Shown here in pieces: positions 21,669 through 31,909 of a stretch of DNA of 64,000 bases. How positions within the stretch are numbered: position 1 is the first letter of the stretch; each line of letters starts with the position of its first letter. The notes beneath the pieces are model-generated. The model saw only the letters and a list, made by a program, of their open reading frames with translations, was not told the DNA's origin and did not search any database. A program made the position numbers and the translations under genes. Source of the DNA: Lumbricus terrestris (taxonomy: Eukaryota; Annelida; Clitellata; Crassiclitellata; Lumbricidae); the NCBI GenBank assembly GCA_949752735.1, contig OX457038.1, forward strand, positions 16,763,081-16,827,080, read 5' to 3'.

Positions 21669-22056
21669 GGTACTATAATTTTAATTCACCTTTTTTTTCG
21701 ATTTAATTTCGCCAACTTCTAGTTTGTCCAGAACCATTTTAATCGATCCAGCTTCTGCTTAGACAAGAATTTGTTCGATAAATCCCGTTTCTATTTTGTC
21801 AGTATATCTTTTTCATCAATTTTACATTGAAAATTATTCTTCATCAATCCAGCAGAATGACTGCACTAACCCTAAAACTAACCCTAACCGACCCTCACGA
21901 CGCCTAACCTGAGCCCTAACCGACCCTCACGCGCTAAATCCCGCTTCTACTTCGTGAGGAAATATTTTTCATCGAATTTCTATTTCTGTGGGTCGTACAC
22001 GAAACCTACATCGACACGCGGAAAATAAAAAAAAGGTGAATTAAAATTATAGTACC
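21669..22056. mobile_element. MITE with 29-bp TIRs and 8-bp target duplication
   Basis: It starts GGTACTATAATTTTAATTCA and ends with the reverse complement, giving about 29 bp of inverted repeat. The flanks are exact copies of AAATTCTG (21661-21668 and 22057-22064). The interior includes a short run of telomere-like CTAACCCTAA and CTAACCGACCCTCACG units (21868-21935). No coding region. Confidence 0.85.
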
Positions 22057-22077
22057 AAATTCTGAAACCTATACTTG

Positions 22078-22104
22078 TCTGTATGCGCACTTGTTATACG
22101 CTTG
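22078..22104 (-). mobile_element. SINE family 1 tail fragment
   Basis: GTATGCGCACTTGTTATACG matches the reverse complement of the SINE family 1 3' end seen at 49790-49806. Only this end remains. Confidence 0.5.
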
Positions 22105-22209
22105 TCATAATTTTTCGCATAGCTGACCAACCTCTACTATCGCTCACTTTGCTGTCGTTCGACAAAAACTATTTGAACCCATTAGTGCCTACAATCCCAT
22201 ATATGGGAT

Positions 22210-22980
22210 GATAAGTAAGTAAGTAAGTGTATACTTTATTGAACCGCCTGCAAACGCACTGCGGGAACAATGTACAAGAACAGAATAATTAATGCAAGTA
22301 GGCCCTATACAATCAAGACAAATAGAAATATGCAATTCAATAAACACATTATACAACTACATAATAGACATGTTGTGAACTAGGGCCTATACAGGAGAGA
22401 ACTTAGGCTAGACAGAAAGAAAAAAATATATTGTCACTTGAATAGCATCCGTGTTATAAAGCCACATCTGGTAAGTGCGTCTGCATGAGGAATCTCACGG
22501 TTATGAGAACGAGGACGGAGTGAGTAGGTAGCATTTTTAATGGGAGGTAATAGAGGAGCAAGGACGTGGCTTGGGTTGTAGAGTACAAAATAGAAGAGGG
22601 AGGAATCAGCGTGACCACAGAGGTCATCGAACGACTTCTGGTCGGCAGGAAGAAAGTTGAGCCGCACCATTTTCCGTATTATTTCATTAATACGCGCGCG
22701 CTGACCAGAATTAGCAAAGCCAAACCAAGCAGGGGAGGCATACATAAGGCGAGCCAATGTGGTGGCCTGAACTACATTATGCAAGCGTGTCCCGGAGAGG
22801 CCATGAGCTACAAGAACACGTATCGCATAGAGCGATTGACAAGCCTTAATGCAAATCCGGTCAATATGGGGGTCAAAACTAAGTCTATCCGTTAAGGTTA
22901 CTCCAAGAATAACAGACTCAGAAACTCTACTTATTCCAGGTATAGGTGAGGGGAGGTTGAGTAATTTAGAGCGCATAAAA
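22210..22980 (-). pseudogene. LINE C-terminal RT fragment with 3' UTR and (ACTTA)n tail
   Basis: On the minus strand an open frame (22976-22434) carries the C-terminal half of a non-LTR reverse transcriptase: SVILGVTLTDRLSFDPHID, LARLMYASPAWFGF, and a conserved tail ending MLFK. The catalytic palm motifs are missing, so this is a 5'-truncated copy. After the stop is a 3' UTR containing GCAGTGCGTTTGCAGGCGG and CAATAAAG, then a (TTACT)n tail at 22210-22228. That 3' end matches the SINE at 37777-38000. Confidence 0.85.
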
Positions 22981-23544
22981 GAAAAGAAAGAAATTGCTAA
23001 TATTTCTCTAAGCCAAGTGCAATTTAAAAAATTTTTAAATCTGATTTACTAGCAAACATATTGTTCTTCAAGATAATAATTTTAGATCTGGCAGATTTTG
23101 TAAAATTTTAGGTGCAATGGTGTCATTTCTCGACAAATATTCTAAATCCGTGATTTCTGAAAATGGCTAGGCCTACCCGCAAAAAATTGGTATAATTCAC
23201 TCATTTATTATTAAGCAAAAATAACTTATTTTTTGCTTAGCAAAATGTGTTTTAGCAAATAGTTATTTGCCAGAATTGCGGGTTATGATTTTATTTCCGA
23301 AATCTAGGGGGCAGCAGCCCGATCCAATATATGGGATTGTAGGCACGAGAGACCACACCTAAATGCATGTAGGCAAATCATCATAAATATGCATTCCATA
23401 ATGCTGTAGAAGTTCCCAATGGGCCTAGGACTTTACCTTCGGCCCATTACCCATGCCATTATCCCCACGGCCCATTACTCCCCCCCCGACCATATCCGCG
23501 GTAGGACATTACCCTCCATTACCCCCGCTTGTTTACATGAGGTT

Positions 23545-24110
23545 CAATGTATGTATGAACGTATGTATGCATGCATGTATGCTTGCTTGCTTGCACGTAT
23601 ACGCATGTATGTATACGCATACATGTATGTATGTAGACATATATGTATGTATGTATACATGTATGTATGCATTTATGTATATGTAAGTAAGTAAGAATGC
23701 ATTTATATATTTATGCTTATACATACATGCATATATAGTTTTACATACATACATAAATAATTGTATGTATGTACACATGTACGTATGTATGTATTTATAT
23801 AAACGTGTATGTATGTATGTATGTGTGAATGTATATACAGTCGTACACACATACCTATATACATACATACCGTAAGTACGTATGTATGTATACATGCATG
23901 TATGTACATACCGTAAATACATGGAAGCATTCTTACTTACTTACATATACCGGTACATACATAGGCCTACATACATAATATAGATACATACATACATACA
24001 TAGGTAAGTACATGTACGTACGTACAATGTACATACATACATACATAGGTACGTACGTACGTACATACATGTATGTGTGCATGCATGCATACACACACAT
24101 TTATACATAC
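23545..24110. repeat. (ATGT)n/(ACAT)n inverted microsatellite
   Basis: GTAT-type units in the first part switch to CATA-type units in the second. The non-repetitive marker TATGTAAGTAAGTAAGAATG at about 23676 recurs in reverse complement at about 23926, so the block is itself a palindrome within the left arm of the foldback element. Confidence 0.85.
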
Positions 24111-24255
24111 ATTGGACCTCATGTAAATAGACGGGGGAGGGGTAATATTCTACCAGGGAGGGGGTAATGGGCGGGGATAATGGTATGGGGCTTTACTATC
24201 GATACCGCGCACACAATACCGCGCACACAATACCGCGCACACAATACCGCGCACA

Positions 24256-25471
24256 CAGGCCCGGCCCAAGGGTTTGCGGGGCCCAAGGCAGCATCAGGTC
24301 CTCAAGCATAAATTTTACGCAGTTGGTTTCCTGTCAATACGTACGGCCTTGGTGGGGGAGAGTCACGTAAGATGGGACACTTAACGTTGTTTCACAAATT
24401 TCTGTTGAGCTGATGGCACTATTTTATAATAGGCCACACTGATGGGGATTATACAATACATATTTGACTACCAAATTATGCATTAAAATAATAGGAATTT
24501 TCCAGAAAAGCGATATTATTATCATTAAAAACAATTACTAACATGTCCCAACTTAAGCAACCATGTCCATACGATAAGACAATAATTTTCATAATGTCGG
24601 ATTGGGAACATTTAACAATGTTAAATATGGCATCATCGAACATGAAAAATTTCAATGAGCCCATCAATCAAATCAAGATAGCACCGTAAGTATTAACACA
24701 TTAATTTTAACAGTTGCTAGGTAGAGTCTAATTAAGATACGTGATATGTTATTCGCAACTCTTGACAGTGGCTTCATGGGGCCTTCCTATGCGGATAGCG
24801 GCAGCAATAGGTGTGTCCCTTCTTATGAATCGTTACATCTTAGATGGCTTTCCCTACTACCTTATGTAGGTCAGGGCCTAACTAAGTAATGCAAAATCAT
24901 CGGCGCCCGCACTAAGGGACAAGAGAGGTCCCGCCCCGAAAATTGAGAATTTTTAACAAGTGAAGACAACGGTTTGATTTTTGACAAATTTCTTTTCGCC
25001 AGAGCACTAATGATGCTAATTAATTATTCACGAAGTAAATTTACATTATTTAAGACACGTTTCTGAAAATGCCCATGTTTCTAAATTTCCTGCTTTGCAT
25101 TTTCTAAGCTCTCGATAAAAAATGTCGCCACTATTATTGTCTTTTGTCCTCTCCTGCAAAAATGTGTGCGGACGTCCATTTGCGAATTTGAAGAAAAATG
25201 AGTTAATTAGGGTTTTCTGGAGGAAATTCTGCATGCAGGCCTATAGATATATAGGCAAGAAAAGTAGGCTAGCTGCGAAGAAGTTTCGTTCTTTCAAAAT
25301 CACCCTGTCACATTCACGTAACAAATTGACTGCAAGCATAAGCTTAGTTGTTATACGACGAAACCATTGTCAATCTCGACAAAGAAAAAATTATATCCAG
25401 CAGCGCGGGGCCCCTGGAAGCGCGGGGCCCAAGGCGGCTGCCTCGCTCTCCTTGCCCTAAGGCCGGGCCTG
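24256..25471. mobile_element. hAT-type element nested in the foldback arm
   Basis: It begins CAGGCCCGGCCCAAGGG and ends CCCTAAGGCCGGGCCTG. Both sides carry CGCGCACA (24248-24255 and 25472-25479), the expected 8-bp duplication, though this octamer is also part of the local tandem repeat. The 1.2 kb interior has no recognisable transposase; the frame at 25122-25460 has no known motif. Confidence 0.8.
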
Positions 25472-25560
25472 CGCGCACACAATACCGCGATTCACAAGAC
25501 CGCGCACGATCATTACCGCGCACGATCATTACCGCGAACGATGATAACCGCATACAAGTA

Positions 25561-26165
25561 TTTCAACATGCATCCAGCTTCTATGTCAGATCTAAAAATA
25601 CCTTCATCCAGCTTCTATTTCTCATGAGATATTTTCATCAATCCAGCTTCTATTTCATATATAAAAATACCTTCATCCAGCTTCTATTTCTCATGAGATA
25701 TTTTCATCAATCCAGCTTCTATTTCATATATAAAAATACCTTCATCCAGCTTCTATTTAAGCGGTGTCACGACAATTGTTCTACAGACAACTCGTCAAAC
25801 GACAACTGGTCTACAGACAACTGGTCCAGCGCTTGAGAAATGGAAGCTGGATTAAATTATTTTAGGGGTGAAATAGAAGCTGGATTGTCGAAAATATCTC
25901 ATGAGAAATAGAAGCTGGATGGAGGTATTTTTATATATGAAAAAGAAGCTGGATTGATGAAAATAACTCATGAGAAATAGAAGCTGGATGAAGGTATTTT
26001 TATATATGAAATAGAAGCTGGATTGATGAAAATAACTCATGAGAAATAGAAGCTGGATGAAGGTATTTTTATATATGAAATAGAAGCTGGATTGATGAAA
26101 ATATCTCATGAGAAATAGAAGCTGGATGAAGGTATTTTTATATATGAAATAGAAGCTGGATGCAT
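25561..26165. repeat. Inverted GAAGCTGGAT arrays around a GACAACTGGTC core
   Basis: Left array reads ATCCAGCTTCTATTTC units (25561-25760), right array reads GAAATAGAAGCTGGAT units (25832-26165). The units match so well that the two arms could form a hairpin with stems of about 200 bp. The loop carries CTACAGACAACTCGTC and CTACAGACAACTGGTC. Confidence 0.9.
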
Positions 26166-26699
26166 GTTGAAATACTTGTATGCGATTATCATCGTGCGCG
26201 GTAATGATCGTGCGCGGTAATGATCGTGCGCGGTCTTGTGAATCGCGGTATTGTGTGCGCGGTATTGTGTGCGCGGTACTGACCGGATACCTGGTATGGG
26301 TAATGGACCGAGGGGTGATGTCCTAGGCTCATTGGGAACGTCTACAGCTTTATGGAATGCATATATATGATGATTTGCACACATGCATTTAGGTGGGGTC
26401 TCTCGTGCCTACAATCCCATATATGGGATCGAACTTGAAAATTCAAAAACAAATTGGGGAAATGAAATTTCAATAAAACAAATGCAGATATGGTCTAAAG
26501 TCATTGCATATAACCCTAAATTAAAATATTTTGCAAAACAAAAAGTTGGGCATTAATGGTTTAATTGAACATATAAATATATTTAAACCAGGGTGTCATA
26601 CCAATGTGAGAGTCAATTGGTTCTCTATTGCTAGGGCGCTATATTATTATAAATTCTGTCGAACTGTGGGTATTAATGTGTGTGTATATGGCGTGGGTG

Positions 26700-27600
26700 A
26701 AAGGAATGCTTGTCTGGAAAAGTAGACCACGCTGAAGCAGCAGATCTTCGACCTGCTGACGAGAGCGTCTGTGCAGAGTGTTTGGAGAGAGACACGCAGC
26801 AGTACGAAGACAGAGGAATAGCCGGAGGAAACAGACACGGAGAGAGAACTGGCAACTGAAGCCGTTTTATGCTGATGTCAGCGTCCGTGTTGTATAAAAA
26901 AAGCCGAGATGGACGGATGACAAAGAGAGTTGATAGGTCGAGTGAATGACGTTTCGGAACAGATGGAGATTGCCGCAGTAGAACAGGACGAAATGCGGGG
27001 ACAGCTGATGACCTTGACGGGGGAACTAGAAGGGAGAATGACTGACTCCAGATCGTCCCACCCTGCAGTGTCCTTTGCCGACGATAGACTGTCCTTGCGA
27101 GAACAGATGGAAAGCCGGTCGAATCAGGGGTGGCAGGCTCAGGGTATGAGGCACCCAGAAATGAGTAGTGTGGTGGTACAGACGGACCCAGGTCATTGAA
27201 TCAGGTACGATTGTAGAACACTGTTCTTCCGCGGCCACCACTCGAGCACCTCGGAGTATGGAAGAAGATGAAGAGGGAATCAGGGCAAGTACGATCCAAG
27301 ATAGCCGACGGAGTGCCAGGCTTAAGGATAAGCCTAGGCCGGACTATCTACAATTGGACAGACTCGGGTTCCCCTCCCAGGTCGGTTACTCCCTGACGGA
27401 CAGAGACAAGTCTAGGGAAGGGAGTAGGGAGAGAAATAGAGAAGGGGCCCCGACCGCTGGACCGGGGGTGGTATCCATACAGAGGGACTTAGCACCCCCT
27501 CTGGCCATCTCCGGGACTGCAACGACGTTCGACGGGGGCCAACCCCTCTTAAGTGTGTGTGAACGGGCGGGAGACTGAACAATGACTGTGGGGGGAAGAC
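26700..27600 (+). mobile_element. Retroelement-like fragment with TATA promoter and gag-like frame
   Basis: It shares TAGACCACGCTGA and the GCCGTTT-TGCTGATG/TATAAAA promoter arrangement with the LTR-like repeats, and GGGGCCAACCCC-type sequence with 21110-21160. The frames at 26930-27199 and 27168-27578 are rich in Glu, Arg and Ser and show no enzyme motif; a structural (gag-like) role is only a guess. A tail motif AAACAAGGGTGTCATAC (27605) resembles AAACCAGGGTGTCATAC (26585), perhaps element ends. Confidence 0.45.
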
Positions 27601-28002
27601 TATATAAACAAGGGTGTCATACTAAAACATAACTTAGTCGATTTAATAAACAAAATCCCCACAGAATAAAAAAAAATAAGAAGTGAGGTAGGCCTACAGA
27701 AAAGACTGCGGTGGGATAAACAGGAAGAGCTTGAGACATTGTGTAGCGAGTTAGACCTAGAGGAAAACGCGATAAAGGGTAATAGTAGACCAGCAGCAGT
27801 ACGAAGACAGAGGAAGTCTTTCAAACAGTGAAGCAGCTTACGGGATCGTTCGTCCTTCGTACCACGGCCATCAGGGACGCCTTCGGCAAAAAATTGTCGA
27901 ACCAGAGAGAGTGAATCAGAGATGAAAAGAATACTGCGAGGTACTATACATCGAAGTAGACGAGCACGTAGAGATTGACATCCAAGAATGAGACCATGAC
28001 AA

Positions 28003-29217
28003 CCACCACCGCTGAAGGAAGAGATCAGACGTGCAGTAATGAAGTCGGCGTCACGAAAGGCACCAGGTCCGGATGACGTGGCAGCTGAATTACTGAGGCA
28101 TGGAGGAGAGATGAGAGTGACCAAACTGCATGAAATATGGACGGAGGTGTGGAAGACCGGAGTATGGCCGGAAGAAATAACTCAATCAACATTCATCCCA
28201 CTTCCCAAGAAGGGTGACCCGCTCAAGAACCATCACACTGGTCTCGCACGCAAGCAAAATTTTGCTGCGCGTTATGCTAGACCGCATGCAAAACAAGCTC
28301 GAAATGGAGATTGCCCAGGAACAAGGGGGTTTTAGACCAAGAAGAGGTACAAGAGACCAGATTGTGAACCTCATGATCATAATAGAGAAAGCAAGAGAAA
28401 GAAATCAACCATTCTACCTTTGTTTCATTGACTTTACTAAGGCCTTTGATAGGGTCCGACACGATCAGCTATGGATGACCATGCTCGAAATGGGCTTTCC
28501 ACCTCATCTAGTCCACCTGCCAAGAAATTTGTACAGACAACAACAGGCAAATATAAGAACAGACGACCACACTTCGGCATGGTTCAAGGTTTAAAAAGGT
28601 GTTCGACAGGGCTGCAACCTCTCCCCATGTCTGTCTAACATTTTAGCAGAACAAATTATGCGAAAGGCACTAGCAGGTTTCGTCGGTGGATTCAGGATTG
28701 GCGGAAGAACCATCAACAACCTGAGATATGCAGACGATATCATATCGTCGTACTGGTCACAACACCAAAAGAACTGCAAGAACTCGTGAAACAAGTCGCA
28801 AGTGCTGCAGAAGAATACGGCATGTCGATCAACGTAACAAAGACGAAAGTTATGACGAATACAGAGGAGGTGCTGGAAACGGTGGTGGGCACGGGAAGAC
28901 TAGAACAAGTGAATTCCTTTGTATATCAAGGGAGCAGGATAGCAAAAGATGGAAATTGTGTGAATGAAGCTAAATCAAGGTTAGCCATGGGGATGACTGT
29001 CATGACCAAATTGACGAAGCTTTGGAAGAACAAATCAATCAGCATCGACGCCAAATTGCGGTTGATGAAGGCTTTGGTGTGGCCAGTAGCGACGTATGGA
29101 TGCGAAGCATGGACTCTGAAGAAGGATGAAGAAAAGCGAATTCAATAATTTTGAGAACAAGTGATCACAAAGCTGCTGAGAATTCCATCGACAAAAATGA
29201 TGACCAACGAACAGGTG
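28003..29217 (+). pseudogene. Non-LTR retrotransposon reverse transcriptase, several frame breaks
   Basis: Motifs in order: SASRKAPGPDDVAAELL, STFIPLPKKGD, LVSHASKILLRVMLDRMQ, GGFRPRRGTRDQI, FIDFTKAFDRVRHDQLW (motif A), GVRQGCNLSP (motif B), NNLRYADDI (motif C), MSINVTKTKVM, and WPVATYGCEAWTL. The frame shifts near 28230, has a stop at about 28592, shifts again near 28745, and ends at 29146. All catalytic motifs are present but broken apart, so the copy is dead. The family resembles the I/Nimb or RTE-like LINEs common in invertebrates; the exact clade is uncertain. It is cut at 29217, where another LINE's tail begins. Confidence 0.85.
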
Positions 29218-29219
29218 TA

Positions 29220-30810
29220 TATCGTAATCGTAATCTCCTAATTTCTAAAGCGCCACTTGAAAGCCAAGCGCGGGGCGCCGGCTTATTCACGAGCGCTGCG
29301 TTGAGTTAGAAGGGTTGTCCGTGAGAGTAGTCCGTGGTGGTACGGGTCGAGTTACCATAGGATCAGGATCAAATGCGTTGAGTCAAAAGGGTTGTCCGTA
29401 AGAGTAGTCCATGGTGGTCCGGGTCGAGGTACCGTAGGATTAGAGGGGTGAAACAGCTACTAAGGTGGGTGTCGTCTGAGCCGGGAACTGGAGGGTGGGG
29501 GATCAGATGAAACAGGATAAGAGTTCTTGAAAAGGAGTGTCTTTAGTTTAGAGTGAAAGGCCCGAGGTGTGATGGATAGAGGAGCCTGAGGAAGGTGATG
29601 GTGTGTGATTAGTAATGACGGAGGAGGAACTGAAAAGGATCGGAACTCCACAGGCAGACCATTCCTAAGGCGTGGTGCTGAGTTGGATATGACTCGGTTG
29701 GAGAACTTGAGATGACTTGTGACCGGCGGTCGAGAGAGTGTAAGGCAGGCGGATGATCGGGTAGAACGGGTAGGCTGGATGGTGAACAGTTCGCGAAGAT
29801 ATCTGGGCTGGGAGCATTGTAAGGAGTTGTATGTTAAGGAGAGAACTTTGAAGTGAATTCGCTCTGGGATTTTCAACCAGTGAAGAGACTTGAGGATGGG
29901 GGTGATGTGATGATGTCTGGGTGTTCTGGTGACGGCTCTAACAAGAGAATTTTGTATGAGTTGGAGGCGCTTAAGTTGTGTGGAATCAAAGTCTAAGAAC
30001 AGGGAATTGCAATAGTCAAGCTTTGAGTGGACGATGGACGTAGCAATGGTGGAAGCAGTTTTGAAATCAAGCATGGGTCGGATGCGTCGGAGGTCCCGGA
30101 TGTGCATGAAGCAGGAGCGCGATAGATTGGAGATGTGATTAGAGAAGGAGAGGTGTGAATCAAACATTTCACCAAGATTGCGGACCGGAGCATCAGAGGT
30201 GAAGGCAAGAGATGAAGAGTTAGTCGATAGGTGAATTGAAGGGTCAGGACGGAGCCTTGAGGAACGCCGCAAGATAGTGGAAGAGGTTTCGAACAGTGAC
30301 TGGAGGCTTTAACAGAGAAAGATCTGGAAGACAAGTAGGACTCGAACCAGAGTAGAGCAGTGCCAGAGACGCCAAAGGAAGAAGAGAGTCGATTAAGAAA
30401 GAGACTGTGATCGATGGTGTCGAATGCAGCGGAGATGTCAAGGAGACAGAGGCAGGCGACTTGCTGATGACTGACGGCCGAGACCAGTACTGTTTATTGT
30501 ATAGAGAGACGAGTAGAGTTTCTGTGGAGTGGTGTTTAGTAAAGCCAGATTGGTGGGGATTGAGGAGTGAGTTAGAAGAGAGGTAATCGTTTAGGCGGGC
30601 AAGGACAATTCGTTGAGTTAATTTCGATAGAAAAGAAAGGTTGGAGATGGGTCGGTAATTTGATAGGTTTTCCTTGTCAAGATTTGCCTTTTTCAGAAGA
30701 GGAGTGACGAGAGATTGCTTGAAGACCATTGGAAAATTGCCAGTGGAGAGTGAAATATTGATAATTTTAGTGTATTATGTCAGCGAGAGCCAGAAGAGGA
30801 CTATTGGCCC
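29220..30810 (-). pseudogene. L2-type LINE with internal deletion removing the YADD motif
   Basis: The N-terminal RT part (30810-30244) reads [33 protein letters not shown] and CGVPQGSVL. Directly after GVPQGSVL the sequence jumps to the C-terminal part (30240-29460): [55 protein letters not shown]. The region with the catalytic aspartates (YADD) and thumb is missing. The frame between motif 2 and GVPQGSVL is also shifted. The 3' UTR (29460-29225) has two diverged copies of a block of about 90 bp and ends CGCTTTAGAAATTAGGAGAT with a (TTACGA)n tail. Confidence 0.85.
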
Positions 30811-30837
30811 ACACCAAAATTCGAAAACTTTGATATT

Positions 30838-31430
30838 TTGGTCATAGTATTGTCACGGAAAACCGCCCGCGCTCAAGCGGCTGATAGGAGAGTGGATGGC
30901 AAACTTTCCCACCAGGTGGTAAGGCTTGCGTGTCGCTCCAGATGGGCGCAAGTCCGGCCTCCGTCGTCTTTCGAAGGGCTTAGCAGTGCTCCCCTCCACC
31001 GTACGAAGACCCGAAGACACGAGGTATTTTCAGACAATATGTTCTAGATCACAACTCCACACGTCACAGCAGGCATGCACGTGATGCGCAGCGAACAATC
31101 GTACCCCAGCAGCGGACGGTCATACACCTATCGGCAGCTCCCACAGCAATGGCTGACTACGGGGGCGCTCCAGTGCGACGAACACGGACACTAAACGGCA
31201 GCGGCGTACTGCGGCGGCGGCAACGGCGAGCTTCGACGACCGAATCTCAGCGACGGCGACGGCAGCTCCCACTGGCGACTGACAGCTGCAACGACGACTG
31301 CACCTCTTCCGCGACGACGACTGTTGACGACCGACTGGAACTCTGACTGCGGCGGCTGACGAACTGGAACTCACTGACTGGACTGAGCTGGCTGCCGAAC
31401 GGCTGCTGCACGCAGCGCGCTCCTATTTAT
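30838..31430. other. GC-rich segment, no gene recognised
   Basis: Open frames on both strands are Arg/Ser/Ala-rich and reflect CGG/CGA-rich composition. TATTTATA near 31423 and the following minisatellite suggest this might be the end of an unclassified retroelement. Nothing firmer can be said. Confidence 0.35.
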
Positions 31431-31489
31431 ACCTGCCCGAGGGGAGAGGGATCCGGCGCGGGGATGCGCAGGAGGAGGGGAGGGGGCTA

Positions 31490-31860
31490 GGCGCGCTAGA
31501 CCCGCGCAAGATCCGCGTATGCGTACTAAGGGGGCCGACGTCACAGGGATCTTTGGAGGCAAAGGAGGAGGTGAGAAAACTTGGCGCGCTAGACCCGCGC
31601 AAGATTCGCGCATGCGCACTAAGGGGGCCGACGTAACAGGGGGCCGACGTCACAGGGGGCTGACGTCACAGGTCCGGCCAGGGATCTTTGGAGGTGAAGG
31701 AGGGGGAGAGGGGACTCAGCGCGCAAGCCCCGCGTAAAGATCCGCGCATGCGCAGTAAGGGGGCCGACGTCACAGGGGGCCGACGTGTCACAGGGGGCTG
31801 ACGTCACAGGGGGCCGACGTCACAGGGATCTTTGAAGACGAAGGAGGAGGTGAGGGGACT
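31490..31860. repeat. GC-rich minisatellite with GGGGGCCGACGTCACA units
   Basis: Complex tandem units combine GGGGGCCGACGTCACAGG, GATCTTTGGAGGCGAAGGAG and CGCGCATGCGCACTAAGG. Full CRE palindromes TGACGTCA occur at 31661 and 31799. A lone unit (GCGAAGGAGGAGGGGAGGGG) appears at 33982 on the far side of the TIR element, so that element probably inserted into the array. Confidence 0.8.
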
Positions 31861-31909
31861 TAGCGCGCACGTGCCAATGACGGCGCGAATCGACCGCCTA
31901 ATCGATGCA

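Larger units (their letters stand above)
23320..26431. mobile_element. 3.1 kb palindromic foldback element (FB-A)
   Basis: The outer ends (23320-23470 and 26285-26431) are inverted copies: TGTAGGCACGAGAGACC on the left, GGTCTCTCGTGCCTACA on the right. Each is capped by ATCC(C/A)ATATATGGGAT. Moving inward, both arms have CCGCGCACACAATA-type repeats, GCGCGGTAATGATC-type repeats, then GAAGCTGGAT monomers (inverse at 25561-25760, direct at 25832-26165). The centre (25763-25830) holds TGTCACGACAATTG and CTACAGACAACTGGTC motifs. The left arm also has a large ATGT microsatellite and a hAT insertion that the right arm lacks. No protein is encoded. Confidence 0.85.

Noticed and set aside
21868..21935. 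True telomere or chromosome end
   Set aside because: Only a few degenerate units, embedded in a MITE with target duplications on both sides.
31120..31653. Arg/Ser/Ala-rich frames on both strands
   Set aside because: GC-rich tandem composition, overlapping frames on opposite strands, no motif.
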